64,000 nt of DNA from Geodermatophilus sp. TF02-6 (lineage in GTDB: Bacteria > Actinomycetota > Actinomycetes > Mycobacteriales > Geodermatophilaceae). Location of the stretch: the NCBI RefSeq assembly GCF_003319115.1, contig NZ_QOHF01000020.1, forward strand, positions 1 through 64,000, written 5' to 3'. This document shows, one piece after another, positions 1 through 8,250 of the stretch; within the stretch, counting starts at the first letter, position 1, and each line of letters begins with the position of its first letter. Position numbers and translations under genes: made by a program. The notes under the pieces were generated by a model. It did no database searches. It saw only the letters and a program-made list of their open reading frames with translations, and was not told the origin of the DNA.

Positions 1-121
1 CCACGTGTTACTCACCCGTTCGCCACTCAAGCCCACCACCGAAGCGGTGAACCCCGTTCGACTTGCATGTGTTAAGCACGCCGCCAGCGTTCGTCCTGAG
101 CCAGGATCAAACTCTCCAAAG
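1..121 (-). rRNA. rrs: 16S ribosomal RNA, 5' end only
   Basis: Read on the minus strand, this carries the universal 16S 5' signature AGAGTTTGATCCTGG (101-115). It is followed by CAGGACGAACGCTGGCGGCG and CACATGCAAGTCGAACG, and runs out of the window at GAGTAACACGTGG. Only about the first 120 bases are present; the rest of the rRNA operon lies to the left. The exact mature 5' end (near 121) is an estimate. Confidence 0.97.
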
Positions 122-260
122 ATGCTGCAAAAGCTCGACACCCGGCCTGACCGACCCCGAAACAACACACCCCCGAGATCAGCCAACCCACACAACCCCA
201 CAACGGGGTCACAAACCATGGCACTGACTTTCGGCACGCTGTTGAGTTCTCAAGGAACGG
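122..260 (-). promoter_or_regulatory. rRNA operon leader with conserved processing/antitermination motif
   Basis: Directly upstream of 16S on the minus strand lies CTTGAGAACTCAACAGCGTG (about 237-256), followed by AAAGTCAGTGCCATGG. This TTGAGAACTCAACAGCGTG block is a well known conserved leader element of actinobacterial rRNA operons, associated with antitermination and RNase III processing. The remainder is transcribed leader; no ORF here is credible. Confidence 0.75.
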
Positions 261-398
261 ACACCCACGACCCCAACCCACCGGCCGTCAATCGAGGTGG
301 CCTGACCACTGTACACCGAGCTCCGCAGCAGGCGGACCTCGAGGGTTCGTCCGGCGGTCGGCCAGGCCAGCGGCCTGTTCTCGCTCGGTGCGGGGAGA

Positions 399-427
399 AC
401 CATACACGGCCCTGCGAGGGCGTGCAG
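399..427 (-). promoter_or_regulatory. candidate rrn promoter
   Basis: On the minus strand a -35-like CTGCAC (427-422) and a -10-like TATGGT (404-399) are 17 bases apart, about 280 bases upstream of the 16S start. A second -10-like TACAGT sits at 313-308 with a poor -35. rRNA operons usually have tandem promoters, so both may be used. This is a pattern match only. Confidence 0.4.
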
Positions 428-506
428 GGGGTTCCCCTGACGGTCTCCCTGGTCCCGACCCATCCGGTCACCAGGCAGTCCGAGGTCGGTGGACGCGCGA
501 CCCGGG

Positions 507-562
507 GTCGTTCGCCACGGACACACGGTGCAACGTCGTTCGCCACGGACACACGGTGCAAC
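507..562. repeat. perfect 28-bp tandem direct repeat in the rrn upstream region
   Basis: A 28-base unit beginning GTCGTTCGCCACGGACACAC occurs twice back to back (507-534 and 535-562) with no mismatch. It lies between the rRNA promoter region and the divergent flank. It is not part of a credible gene and could be a protein-binding site or a recent slippage duplication. Confidence 0.9.
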
Positions 563-865
563 GCCATCCGCCGGCTGCCGATTCCTTCCCCCCTCGCGTC
601 CTGTGTCACAGAGGGGGCTCGGAGTGGATGGGCTGGGCGGCTCGCGTCCCGACGTAGGACGACGACGGGTCCCCGCTCCGGTTCCCTGCGCCACCGTTTC
701 CTGCGCCACCGTGCTCTGCGTCGTGGAGCCACGGAGGGGGAGCCGAGCGGGAGGCGGCGTGTCCTGGCACCTGCTCGCAACGCCGGCCTGTCGACGCTGC
801 TCCCGGCTGCCACTGCGCTCCCGGTCGTGTGCGTGCCTGGGCGGGCGCGGGCCGTCCGGTCGCGG
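563..865. other. non-coding stretch upstream of rRNA operon
   Basis: No convincing gene is seen between the 28-bp repeats and the end of the AlkB-like gene. It contains a 13-base direct repeat, CCTGCGCCACCGT, at 685-697 and 700-712 (15-base period). Long open frames here are typical high-GC shadows. Confidence 0.5.
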
Positions 866-1489
866 TCAAGCGACGCCACGAGGTCGAAACTGCACGCTGA
901 CCCGAGGGCCGACGGCCTTGGTGGTCTTGGGGATGCAGTGCTCCCACGTCCGCTGGCAGGAGCCGCCCATGACGACGAGGTCGCCGTGGCCCAGGGGGAG
1001 GCGCAGACTCTCGCCACCGCCCACGGGCCGCAGCAGCAGCGGCCGCGGCGACCCGAACGACACGATCGCGACCTCCGTGTCCTGGTTGCGGCCGCGGCCG
1101 ATCCGGTCGCCGTGCCAGGCCACGCTGTCCCGCCCGTCGCGGTACAGGCACATGCCGGCGCTGACGAACGGCTCGCCGAGCTCCGGCCCGTAGTGGGCGC
1201 TGAGGGCGTCCCGCGCGTCGCTGAGCAGTGGGTGTGGCAGGGTCTCGCCCCCGCCGTACCAGCGCAGCAGCCGGGGAACGGCGACCTCGCGCTCGTACAC
1301 CTGCCGACGGTCCGCGCGCCACCCGATGTCGCCGAGCAGCACCTCGAGGACGGCGTCCGACCCCTGCACCCAGCCGGCCAGGTGGTCCACCCAGGCGCCG
1401 CGGTCGAGGAGGTGCCGGGTCACGGTGAGCGGCGCGAGCGACGGCTCGTCGGCGAGGTCCCACATCGACGGCTGGTACGCGAGCGACAT
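866..1489 (-). CDS. AlkB-family 2-oxoglutarate/Fe(II) dioxygenase
   Basis: 207 residues. It has the AlkB iron site as WHGDR (His126, Asp128) and the distal His184 in EHCIP. The 2-oxoglutarate-binding RxxxxxR follows as RVSVQFR (Arg196, Arg202). The family removes alkyl groups from nucleic-acid bases by oxidation, coupled to 2-oxoglutarate decarboxylation; it is cytosolic and a direct-reversal repair enzyme. Length and motif order are normal for bacterial AlkB-like proteins, so it should be active. It lies just downstream of the helicase gene on the same strand (38-base gap), which suggests co-transcription with a repair partner. Substrate (DNA or RNA) cannot be told from sequence. Confidence 0.9.
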   Translation of the reverse strand: MSLAYQPSMWDLADEPSLAPLTVTRHLLDRGAWVDHLAGWVQGSDAVLEVLLGDIGWRADRRQVYEREVAVPRLLRWYGGGETLPHPLLSDARDALSAHYGPELGEPFVSAGMCLYRDGRDSVAWHGDRIGRGRNQDTEVAIVSFGSPRPLLLRPVGGGESLRLPLGHGDLVVMGGSCQRTWEHCIPKTTKAVGPRVSVQFRPRGVA

Positions 1490-1527
1490 GGGCGCACACT
1501 ACGCGGATTCGAACGCGTGTACGAGAC

Positions 1528-3867
1528 TCACGCCGTCAGAGCGAGCGCGAAGGGGAGCACGCGGGAGGCTCCCGCCAGGCGCAGCTCCCGGCCGGCCACC
1601 GTCATCGTCCACCGGGAGTCGGCGAGGTCGTCGACCAGCAGCAGCGGCGCCGGACCGAGCCGGGCCAGGCGGTCGCGCAGCTCGGGACCCACCACGATCC
1701 GCTGCCACACCCCCGCCAACCGGAAGGCGCTGTTCCCGCCGGGCTGGCCGGTCGGGCCACCGTGGGCGAGGGACAACTCGCCGAGGTAGGGCAGCCGGCC
1801 GAGCCCGGCCAGCCCCTGCGCCAGCCCGGTGACCAGCCGCGGCCGCCGACGGGAGGGCACGGCAACGACCGCGGCCGGCCGCTCCGCCCAGTCCCAGGCG
1901 GCCAGCACCCGCGCGCAGGCGCGGAGGAGCTCGTCGTCGGGAGGGGCGTCGGAGACCGCGTGGTGCACAGGATCAAGGACCCCGCTGCCTCCCGTCGGCC
2001 CTTTGCCGGGTCCCGCCGCGGCCCCCTGCAGGGTCCCACCGCGAGCCTGCGAGCGGTGGGGGGCAGGGGGTCCTTCTCCGGTGGGGGGCAAGGGGTCCTT
2101 CGACTGCAGAGCAGCCGTGCCCCCGACGCCGTCGTCCCCGAGCAGGGAGCGCAACCGCTGGCCCCAGCCGAGGTCGGTGAGCCGGGCAACGGCGCGACCC
2201 GGGTCGACCTGCTCGCCGGCCGCGATCTTGCCCTTCACCCCGACGCCGAGCCGGTCGGCGCCGGTGGGCCACTGGGCGCGTGGGGCGAGCTCCACGCCCG
2301 GGCGGTCGAGCACTGCGGAGGCCGCCGCGGCGGCGTCCTCGGGGACCTCGGTCGAGTACCAGGGGCCGGCGCAGACGTCGCAGCGGCCGCAAGGTGCGGC
2401 GGTCGGGTCGTCGAGGGCCTCCTGCAGGAAGGCCATCCGGCACTGCGCCTCGTCGACCGGGCGGGCGTAGGCGATCATCGCCCGCTGCTCGGCCTCCCGG
2501 GTGCGGGTGACGCGGGCGTAGCGGTCGGCGTCGTAGACCCACGGCCGCCCGGTGGCCCGCCAGCCGCCCTGCACCCGCTCGACCGCGCCGTCGACGGCGA
2601 GCACCTTGAGCAGCAGCTCGAGCCGGGAGCGGCGGACGTCGGCCACCGTCTCCAGCCGCGCCACCGACCAGGCCGCGCCGTCGGCCATCGCCGACAGCAC
2701 CGCGGCGGCGTGGTCCTCCCGCGGCATGGAGGAGGTGGCGAACCACTGCCAGATGGCGAGGTCCTCCGGGCCGGGGAGCAGCAGCACGTCGGCGTGCTCG
2801 ACGGCGCGGCCGGCGCGGCCGACCTGCTGGTAGTAGCTGACCGGCGACGACGGGGCGCCGAGGTGGACGACGAAGCCCAGGTCGGGCTTGTCGAAGCCCA
2901 TGCCCAGCGCCGAGGTGGCCACCAGCGCCTTCACCGCATTCGACCGCAGCGCCTCCTCGGCCTCCCGCCGGTCGGCGTCGTCCAGCCGGCCGGTGTAGGC
3001 GCGCACCCCGTGGCCGGCGTCACGCAGCAGGGACGCTGTCTCCTCCGCCGCGGCGACGGTGAGCGTGTAGACGATGCCGCTGCCCGGGAGATCGCCGAGG
3101 TGGGCGGCCAGCCAGGCCAGCCGGCCCCGGTCGGTGGACAACCGGAGCACGCCCAGGCGCAGCGAGTCGCGGGCCAGGGGGCCGCGCACCGTGGTCACCC
3201 CCACGCCGCCGGCACCGAGCTGCTCGGCGACGTCGGCGACCACCCGCTCGTTGGCGGTCGCCGTGGTGGCGAGCACGGACGTGCCCGCGGGCAGGGAGCC
3301 GAGCAGGTCGCGGATGCGCCGGTAGTCCGGACGGAAGTCGTGCCCCCAGTCGGAGACGCAGTGCGCCTCGTCGACGACGAGCAGGCCGCAGCGGGCCACC
3401 AGCCCGGGCAGCTGCTCCTCGCGGAAGCGCGGGTTGGTCAGCCGCTCCGGGGAGACCAGCAGCACGTCGACGTCGTCCGCGGCCAGGCGCGCGGCGACGT
3501 CGTCCCACTCCGTGGCGTTGGCGCTGGAGATCTCCACCGCCCGGATGCCGGCGCGCGACGCGGCGGCGACCTGATCGCGCATGAGCGCGAGCAGCGGGCT
3601 GACCAGCAGCGTGGGCCCGGCGCCGCGGCGGCGCAGCAGCGCGGTGGAGACGAAGTAGACCGCCGACTTGCCCCAGCCGGTGCGCTGCACGACCAGCGCC
3701 CGCTGCGACCGCTCGACCAATGCGGCGACGGCGGCGTCCTGCCCCTCGCGGAACTCCGCGTCGGGGCGGCCGGTCAGCTCGCGGAGGACCTCGAGGGCCT
3801 CGCACGCTCGGGGCGGGACCCGGGACGGGGCCCCTGCAGGGGGGCCGGGCGGCGCGGCGGTGCTCAC
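1528..3867 (-). CDS. recQ: RecQ-family ATP-dependent DNA helicase with C-terminal phosphoribosyltransferase-like domain
   Basis: 779 residues from a GTG start at 3867. Walker A is TGWGKS (63-68) and the DEAH box is at 167-170 within VVDEAHCVSDWGHDF. Further helicase motifs include TTATA and a Zn-binding region with the CGRCDVC cysteines. The last ~135 residues resemble a type I PRTase fold, with a PRPP-loop-like LLLVDDLADSRWTM. The DNA between helicase and PRTase parts (residues about 586-631, DNA 1976-2111) is a copy of the dispersed GC-rich repeat read in frame. The N-terminal ~20 residues (DNA 3797-3850) are also repeat-like, so the native start could once have differed. Divergent from the PHP gene. 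Helicase role is certain; PRTase activity is unproven. Confidence 0.92.
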   Translation of the reverse strand: MSTAAPPGPPAGAPSRVPPRACEALEVLRELTGRPDAEFREGQDAAVAALVERSQRALVVQRTGWGKSAVYFVSTALLRRRGAGPTLLVSPLLALMRDQVAAASRAGIRAVEISSANATEWDDVAARLAADDVDVLLVSPERLTNPRFREEQLPGLVARCGLLVVDEAHCVSDWGHDFRPDYRRIRDLLGSLPAGTSVLATTATANERVVADVAEQLGAGGVGVTTVRGPLARDSLRLGVLRLSTDRGRLAWLAAHLGDLPGSGIVYTLTVAAAEETASLLRDAGHGVRAYTGRLDDADRREAEEALRSNAVKALVATSALGMGFDKPDLGFVVHLGAPSSPVSYYQQVGRAGRAVEHADVLLLPGPEDLAIWQWFATSSMPREDHAAAVLSAMADGAAWSVARLETVADVRRSRLELLLKVLAVDGAVERVQGGWRATGRPWVYDADRYARVTRTREAEQRAMIAYARPVDEAQCRMAFLQEALDDPTAAPCGRCDVCAGPWYSTEVPEDAAAAASAVLDRPGVELAPRAQWPTGADRLGVGVKGKIAAGEQVDPGRAVARLTDLGWGQRLRSLLGDDGVGGTAALQSKDPLPPTGEGPPAPHRSQARGGTLQGAAAGPGKGPTGGSGVLDPVHHAVSDAPPDDELLRACARVLAAWDWAERPAAVVAVPSRRRPRLVTGLAQGLAGLGRLPYLGELSLAHGGPTGQPGGNSAFRLAGVWQRIVVGPELRDRLARLGPAPLLLVDDLADSRWTMTVAGRELRLAGASRVLPFALALTA
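1976..2111. repeat. GC-rich dispersed repeat (family 1), inside recQ
   Basis: Contains AGGACCCCGCTG, a hairpin CCACCGCgagcctgcGAGCGGTGG, GGGGTCCTTCTCC and AAGGGGTCCTTC. These are the building blocks seen in the intergenic copies. Here it is translated in frame as the linker between the two RecQ domains. Confidence 0.8.
3797..3850. repeat. GC-rich dispersed repeat (family 1), recQ 5' end
   Basis: Reads CCTCGCACGCTCGGGGCGGG, then ACCCGGGACGGGGCCCCTGC. This matches one half of the family-1 element and forms the start of the recQ coding region. Confidence 0.65.
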
Positions 3868-3948
3868 GGGGTCCGACAGTAGGCAGCCGGGGCGACAGGA
3901 CCGGCCGCCGCGCGCGACCTGGGGACGGAGGAGGAGAATCCACAGGCG

Positions 3949-4767
3949 ATGCGACCGCCGGACAACCACGTGCACACCAGGTGGTCCTGGGACACGCCCG
4001 ACTCCTCCACCATGGTGCGTGCCTGCGAGCGGGCGGTCGAGCGGGGCCTGCCCGCGATCGCCTTCACCGAGCACCTCGACTTCACCACGTGGTCGCCGGA
4101 GGACCGGGCCACGGCCGACGGGCTGGTCGACCGGCACGCGTCCCGGCACCTGCCGATCGACGTCGAGGGCTACGCCGCCGAGCTCGAGGAGTGCCGGGAG
4201 CGCTTCCCGGAGCTGCGCATCTGGTCCGGCGTGGAGACCGGCGAGCCGCACCTGTTCGCGGCCAGCCTCGCCGAGCACCTGCGCGCCGCGCCGGTCGACC
4301 GGGTGCTGGGCTCCCTGCACTCGCTGAGCGAGGACGGGCGGCTCTACGGGGTGGGCCGGCTGCTCTACCCCGACCCCGACACGACGATGCGCCGCTACCT
4401 GGCCGAGGTCGTCGACATGGTGGAGAGCAGCGACGTCTTCCAGGTGCTCGCGCACGTCGACTTCCCGCGGCGGTACTGGCCCGGCGGCACCGACGCCTAC
4501 GCGGAGAAGGACTACGAGGAGGAGTACCGGGCGGTGTTCCGGGCGCTGGCCGGTACCGGGCGGGCGCTGGAGGTCAACACCACCAGCCCGCTGGCCTCGG
4601 TCGACCAGGTGCGCTGGTTCTACGAGGAAGGCGGCGAGGCGGTCAGCTTCGGCAGCGACGCCCACTCACCGGCGCTGGTCGGCCAGCACTTCGACCTGGC
4701 GGTGGACGTCGTCGAGGCGGCCGGCTTCCGCCCGGGCCGCGACGCCTTCGACTTCTGGCGCCGCTGA
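3949..4767 (+). CDS. PHP-domain phosphatase, histidinol-phosphatase-like
   Basis: 272 residues, ATG at 3949 after GGAGGAG. The N-terminal metal site is DNHVHT (His7, His9). It is followed by FTEHLDF, the HSL segment after VLGS, HVDFPRR and the C-terminal SDAHSP, the set of PHP metal ligands. This pattern matches HisK-type histidinol-phosphate phosphatases and related PHP phosphoesterases using a trinuclear metal centre. No other histidine genes are nearby, so the substrate is open. Divergently transcribed from recQ; followed by the promoter of the carbamate kinase gene. Confidence 0.85.
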   Translation: MRPPDNHVHTRWSWDTPDSSTMVRACERAVERGLPAIAFTEHLDFTTWSPEDRATADGLVDRHASRHLPIDVEGYAAELEECRERFPELRIWSGVETGEPHLFAASLAEHLRAAPVDRVLGSLHSLSEDGRLYGVGRLLYPDPDTTMRRYLAEVVDMVESSDVFQVLAHVDFPRRYWPGGTDAYAEKDYEEEYRAVFRALAGTGRALEVNTTSPLASVDQVRWFYEEGGEAVSFGSDAHSPALVGQHFDLAVDVVEAAGFRPGRDAFDFWRR

Positions 4768-4777
4768 CCGGTTTACT

Positions 4778-4806
4778 TCAGCGCTGAGGGAGTCCCCGGC
4801 TAGGGT
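4778..4806 (+). promoter_or_regulatory. carbamate kinase promoter with palindromic element
   Basis: The perfect palindrome TCAGCGCTGA (4778-4787) overlaps the -35 position. A -10-like TAGGGT (4801-4806) ends 7 bases before the GTG start, the usual layout of a leaderless actinobacterial mRNA. The stretch TAGGGTCGGTCAGGTGACC is nearly identical to the fdrA promoter/start (TACGGTCGGGCAGGTGACC). The palindrome resembles five others in the window. Confidence 0.6.
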
Positions 4807-4813
4807 CGGTCAG

Positions 4814-5920
4814 GTGACCCCTTCCCGACGCGTCGTCATCGCCCTCGGCGGCAACGCGATGACCGGCCCCGACGGGTCGGCGACGCCAGGCGCCCAGCGG
4901 GCGGCGATCGCCGCCGCCTCGGCTCACGTCGCCGAGGTCGTCGCCACCGGCGTCGAGGTGGTGCTGACCCACGGCAACGGCCCGCAGGTCGGCAACCTGC
5001 TGGTCAAGAACGAGCTCGCGGCGCACGAGGTGCCGCCGGTGCCGCTGGACTGGTGCGTGGCGCAGACGCAGGCGACCATCGGCTTCACCCTCGCCGACGA
5101 GCTCGACGCCGCGCTCGCCGCCCGCGGCCTCCCGCAGCGCACCGCCGGCCTGGTCACCCGCACCCTCGTCGACGCCGACGACCCGCACTTCCGCGAGCCG
5201 TCCAAGCCGGTCGGCCGCTTCCTGCCCCGCGAGAAGGCCGAGACGTTCGCCGCGCACGGGCAGATCTGGGAGGACCGCGGCGAGCGCGGCTGGCGGCGGG
5301 TCGTCGCCTCGCCGGAGCCGCGCTCGGTGGTCGACGTCCCCGCGGTCTCGGCGCTGGCCGCCGCCGGGTTCGTCGTCGTCTGCGCCGGTGGAGGTGGCAT
5401 CCCGGTGGTGGACGATTCCGACGACCCAGCCCACCCCGGTGGGGTGCTGCGCGGCGTGGAGGCGGTCATCGACAAGGACCTCACCGCCGCCCTGCTGGCC
5501 CGCGAGCTCGGCGCGGACACCCTGGTCGTCGCCACCGACGTCCCGAACGTGATGGTGGACTTCGGCACGCCCGCCGCCCGGCCGCTGGGCCGGGTCACCG
5601 CCGCGGAGCTGCGCGAGCACGCCGCGGCCGGTCAGTTCGCCCGCGGCAGCATGGGCCCCAAAGTGGAGGCCGCGCTGCGGTTCGTGGACGGAGGCGGCGG
5701 CCGCGCCGTCATCACGTCCCTGGAGCACATCGCCGACGCCGTCGCCGGGGACGGCGTCGGCACCGTCCTGCAGGAGGACTCTCCTGCCCCCCACCGGGGA
5801 AGGACCCCGTCCTCCCCGCCCTCCGGAGAAGGACCCCCTCCTCCCCACCCCTCGCAAGCTCGGGGTGGGACCCGGGAGGGGGCCGTCCCGGGTCGGGGCC
5901 GCGGCGGGACCCTGCAGTAG
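4814..5920 (+). CDS. arcC: carbamate kinase with repeat-derived C-terminal tail
   Basis: 368 residues from GTG 4814; the family is normally about 310-320. [31 protein letters not shown] and GSMGPKVEA are the carbamate-kinase signatures, so the catalytic core is complete by about residue 319. The remaining ~49 residues, rich in Pro/Gly, are encoded by a family-1 repeat that removed or displaced the native stop. It makes ATP and carbamate from carbamoyl phosphate and ADP. Placed upstream of a barbiturase-family gene and near FdrA/DUF1116, it is probably catabolic, harvesting ATP from carbamoyl phosphate. Likely leaderless. Confidence 0.93.
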   Translation: MTPSRRVVIALGGNAMTGPDGSATPGAQRAAIAAASAHVAEVVATGVEVVLTHGNGPQVGNLLVKNELAAHEVPPVPLDWCVAQTQATIGFTLADELDAALAARGLPQRTAGLVTRTLVDADDPHFREPSKPVGRFLPREKAETFAAHGQIWEDRGERGWRRVVASPEPRSVVDVPAVSALAAAGFVVVCAGGGGIPVVDDSDDPAHPGGVLRGVEAVIDKDLTAALLARELGADTLVVATDVPNVMVDFGTPAARPLGRVTAAELREHAAAGQFARGSMGPKVEAALRFVDGGGGRAVITSLEHIADAVAGDGVGTVLQEDSPAPHRGRTPSSPPSGEGPPPPHPSQARGGTREGAVPGRGRGGTLQ

Positions 5921-5970
5921 AAGGACCCTCCTGCCCCACCGCTCGCACGCGCGCGGCGGGACCCTGCAGG
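5771..5970. repeat. GC-rich dispersed repeat (family 1), double copy at the arcC 3' end
   Basis: Two or three concatenated units are visible: AAGGACCCCGTCCTCC, AAGGACCCCCTCCTCC with hairpin CCACCCCtcgcaagctcGGGGTGG, and a GCGGGACCCTGCAG end that occurs twice. It codes for the tail of carbamate kinase and continues into the intergenic space before the ring-opening hydrolase. Confidence 0.85.
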
Positions 5971-6006
5971 AGCGCCACCCCGTTCCGACAGAGGAAGAGT
6001 GATCCA

Positions 6007-7110
6007 GTGTCCGCACCCATCGAGGTCCGCAAGGTCCCGCTGCACACCGTCAGTGACGCCTCCGAGCTGGCCAAGCTCATCGACGACGGCGTCCTCGAGG
6101 CCGACCGGGTCATCGCCGTGATCGGCAAGACTGAGGGCAACGGCGGTGTCAACGACTACACCCGGATCATCGCCGACCGCGCCTTCCGCGAGGTGCTGAC
6201 GGAGAAGGGGTCGCGCTCGGCCGAGGAGGTCAAGCAGATCCCGATCGTGTGGTCCGGCGGCACCGACGGCGTCATCAGCCCGCACGCGACGATCTTCGCG
6301 ACCCTCCCCGAGGACGCCGTCGAGAAGACCGACGAGCCGCGGCTGACCGTCGGCTACGCGATGAGCGAGCAGATCCTCCCGGAGGACATCGGCCGCGTGG
6401 CGATGATCGAGAAGGTCGCCGCCGGTGTGGAGAAGGCGATGGCCGAGGCCGGCATCGAGGACCCGGCCGACGTCCACTACGTGCAGACCAAGACGCCGCT
6501 GCTGACCATCGAGACCATCCGCGACGCCAAGAGCCGCGGCAAGACGGTGTGGACCGAGCACACCCACGAGTCGATGGACCTCTCCAACGCCACCACGGCG
6601 CTGGGCATCGCGGTCGCGCTCGGCGAGATCGAGATGCCCAGCGACGAGGACGTCATGCACGACCTGTCGCTGTACAGCTCGGTGGCCTCCTGCTCGTCGG
6701 GGGTGGAGCTGGACCGGGCGCAGATCGTCGTCGTCGGCAACGCCCGCGGCCACGGCGGGGACTACCGGATCGGCCACTCGGTGATGAAGGACGCCCTCGA
6801 CCAGGACGGCATCTGGGAGGCGATCCGCGACGCCGGGCTGGAGCTGCCGGAGCGGCCGCACTCCAGCGACCTGGGCGACCGCCTGGTCAACGTCTTCCTC
6901 AAGTGCGAGGCCGACCCGGACGGCGTCGTCCGCGGCCGGCGCAACGCCATGCTCGACGACTCCGACGTGCACTGGCACCGGCAGATCAAGGCGACCGTCG
7001 GTGGCGTGACCGCCGCCGTCACCGGCGACCCCGCCGTCTTCGTCTCGGTGGCCGCGGTGCACCAGGGGCCGTCCGGCGGCGGCCCGGTGGCCGCGATCGT
7101 GAAGGCCTGA
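6007..7110 (+). CDS. ring-opening amidohydrolase, barbiturase / cyanuric acid hydrolase family
   Basis: 367 residues from GTG 6007, with AGGAAG upstream. Family hallmarks include [14 protein letters not shown], the [13 protein letters not shown] block, [16 protein letters not shown] and the C-terminal [13 protein letters not shown]. Each of the three repeated structural units supplies a Lys/Ser pair. The family opens barbiturate to ureidomalonate or cyanurate to carboxybiuret. Length is typical. Sequence alone does not separate the two substrates. The RutG-like permease, Cox-type hydroxylase and carbamate kinase around it favour barbiturate in oxidative pyrimidine breakdown. Confidence 0.88.
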   Translation: MSAPIEVRKVPLHTVSDASELAKLIDDGVLEADRVIAVIGKTEGNGGVNDYTRIIADRAFREVLTEKGSRSAEEVKQIPIVWSGGTDGVISPHATIFATLPEDAVEKTDEPRLTVGYAMSEQILPEDIGRVAMIEKVAAGVEKAMAEAGIEDPADVHYVQTKTPLLTIETIRDAKSRGKTVWTEHTHESMDLSNATTALGIAVALGEIEMPSDEDVMHDLSLYSSVASCSSGVELDRAQIVVVGNARGHGGDYRIGHSVMKDALDQDGIWEAIRDAGLELPERPHSSDLGDRLVNVFLKCEADPDGVVRGRRNAMLDDSDVHWHRQIKATVGGVTAAVTGDPAVFVSVAAVHQGPSGGGPVAAIVKA

Positions 7111-7137
7111 CGACCACCCGACCCCAGCAGTGGTCAT

Positions 7138-7191
7138 GGGGTCGTTGCCGGCTGGCACGGCGCCACTGGCGTGTCAGCCGGCAACGACCCC
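7138..7191 (+). terminator. strong inverted repeat after the ring-opening amidohydrolase gene
   Basis: Perfect 17-base arms, GGGGTCGTTGCCGGCTG (7138-7154) and its complement (7175-7191), enclose a 20-base loop. It starts 27 bases after the stop codon. No U-tract is present, as usual in actinobacteria. It could also be a member of an intergenic hairpin family. Confidence 0.75.
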
Positions 7192-7278
7192 GTGATCGTC
7201 GGGGCATCCGTGCCGGGCCCACCCGGACGTCGAGCAGCCCCTCGACGGGCAGGGCGACGAGAGCGTCGAGGGCCGTGC

Positions 7279-7335
7279 ATGGCGCAGCACGTACGACAGC
7301 CGCTTGCTGCGCCGGACGAGGTCCTGTCGGTCCAC
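7279..7335 (-). pseudogene. remnant of RNA 2'-phosphotransferase (KptA/Tpt1) N-terminus
   Basis: From a GTG at 7335 the minus strand reads VDRQDLVRRSKRLSYVLRHA, matching the start of KptA/Tpt1 proteins (SKxLSxVLRH block). Similarity stops after about 20 codons and the frame degenerates, so only a 5' fragment of the gene survives. It lies between the hairpin at 7138-7191 and the end of the IclR gene. Identification is from a short but characteristic motif. Confidence 0.55.
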
Positions 7336-7339
7336 GCCG

Positions 7340-8131
7340 TCACGCCCGGCCGCCGAACTCGGCGGTGATGCGCGCGGCGGTCTCCAGCAGCAGCGGCACG
7401 ACCCTGCGCTGCAGCTCGCCCCGGCTCGACCGCCCGACCGAGGTGGACGACGCGAGCGCGGCCACCACCTGCCCCGAGCGGTCCCGGACGGGCGCCGAGG
7501 CCGACAGCAGCCCGGCCTCCAGCTCCTCGGCCACGACCGCCCAGCCCTGCTCGCGCACCCGGGCCAGCTCGGCCCGCAGCGCCGAGGGGTCGGTGACCGT
7601 CGACGGCGTGATCGCCCGGAGCGGACGGCGGTGGAGGACGGAGTCGACGACCGGCGTCGGCGCCCAGGCCAGCAGCACGCGACCCATCGAGGTGGCGTAG
7701 GCGGGCACCCGCGTGCCCACGGAGACGTTGATGCTCATGATCCGGCGGACCGGCACCCGGGCGACGTAGACGGCGTCGTCCCCGTCCAGCGTCGCCAGCG
7801 ACGCCGACTCGTGCGTCTCCTCGGCCAGGCGCAGCAGGTGCGGCTGCGACACCTCGATGAGGGCGTGCGACGCGGTGTAGTGCTGGCCGATGGACAGCAC
7901 CCGCGGGGTCAGCGACCAGCGCCCGTCGTGGCCCCGGACGTAGCCCATCCGCTCCAGGGTGATGAGGAACCGCCGGACGGCCGGCCGCGAGAAGCCGGTG
8001 ATCCGGGACAGCTCGGCCAGCGTCGGCTCGGGGTGCTCCTCGTCGAAGGCCAGCAGCACTGCGATGCCCCGCTCGAGGCTCTGCACGTGGTCACGGTCGC
8101 CATGTGTGCTCTCGCGCTCCCCCACGGACAT
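7340..8131 (-). CDS. IclR-family transcriptional regulator
   Basis: 263 residues from ATG 8131. The N-terminal winged helix (about 20-85) contains SLERGIAVLLAF, TLAELSRITGFSRPAVRRFL and GYVRGHDGRWSLTPRVL. The C-terminal effector domain contains YATSMGRVLLA and WAVVAEELEAGLLSASAPVRD. The subtype resembles PcaR/PobR-like regulators of aromatic and related catabolism. It is divergent from the flavin reductase/HpaB operon and faces a perfect inverted repeat at 8212-8230. It therefore probably controls that operon and itself. Effector unknown. An upstream in-frame ATG at 8197 is possible but less likely. Confidence 0.92.
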   Translation of the reverse strand: MSVGERESTHGDRDHVQSLERGIAVLLAFDEEHPEPTLAELSRITGFSRPAVRRFLITLERMGYVRGHDGRWSLTPRVLSIGQHYTASHALIEVSQPHLLRLAEETHESASLATLDGDDAVYVARVPVRRIMSINVSVGTRVPAYATSMGRVLLAWAPTPVVDSVLHRRPLRAITPSTVTDPSALRAELARVREQGWAVVAEELEAGLLSASAPVRDRSGQVVAALASSTSVGRSSRGELQRRVVPLLLETAARITAEFGGRA

Positions 8132-8199
8132 CGACGCCCATCCTCCTGCACCGTGGGGCTTGACGGGACGGCGTGACCCGCAGCACACTTTCCGCACGC

Positions 8200-8230
8200 T
8201 CAGCGGTCAGTGTGTACGCACAGCGTACAC
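8200..8230 (+). promoter_or_regulatory. operator region between IclR gene and flavin reductase operon
   Basis: GTGTACGCacaGCGTACAC (8212-8230) is a perfect inverted repeat with 8-base arms and a 3-base spacer, placed 20 bases before the GTG of the flavin reductase gene. Just upstream, TCAGCGGTCA (8200-8209) resembles the palindromic element found before arcC, fdrA, the permease, the cox operon and hyuA. The first is a good IclR operator candidate; assignment is inference. Confidence 0.6.
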
Positions 8231-8250
8231 CTCGACGTGGAGGAGGGTCG

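Noticed and set aside
507..562. Possible CRISPR repeat-spacer unit
   Set aside because: The two 28-bp copies are directly adjacent with no spacer and no cas genes are present.
1762..3882. 706-codon plus-strand open frame
   Set aside because: Antisense shadow of recQ with Gly/Arg/Ala-biased composition.
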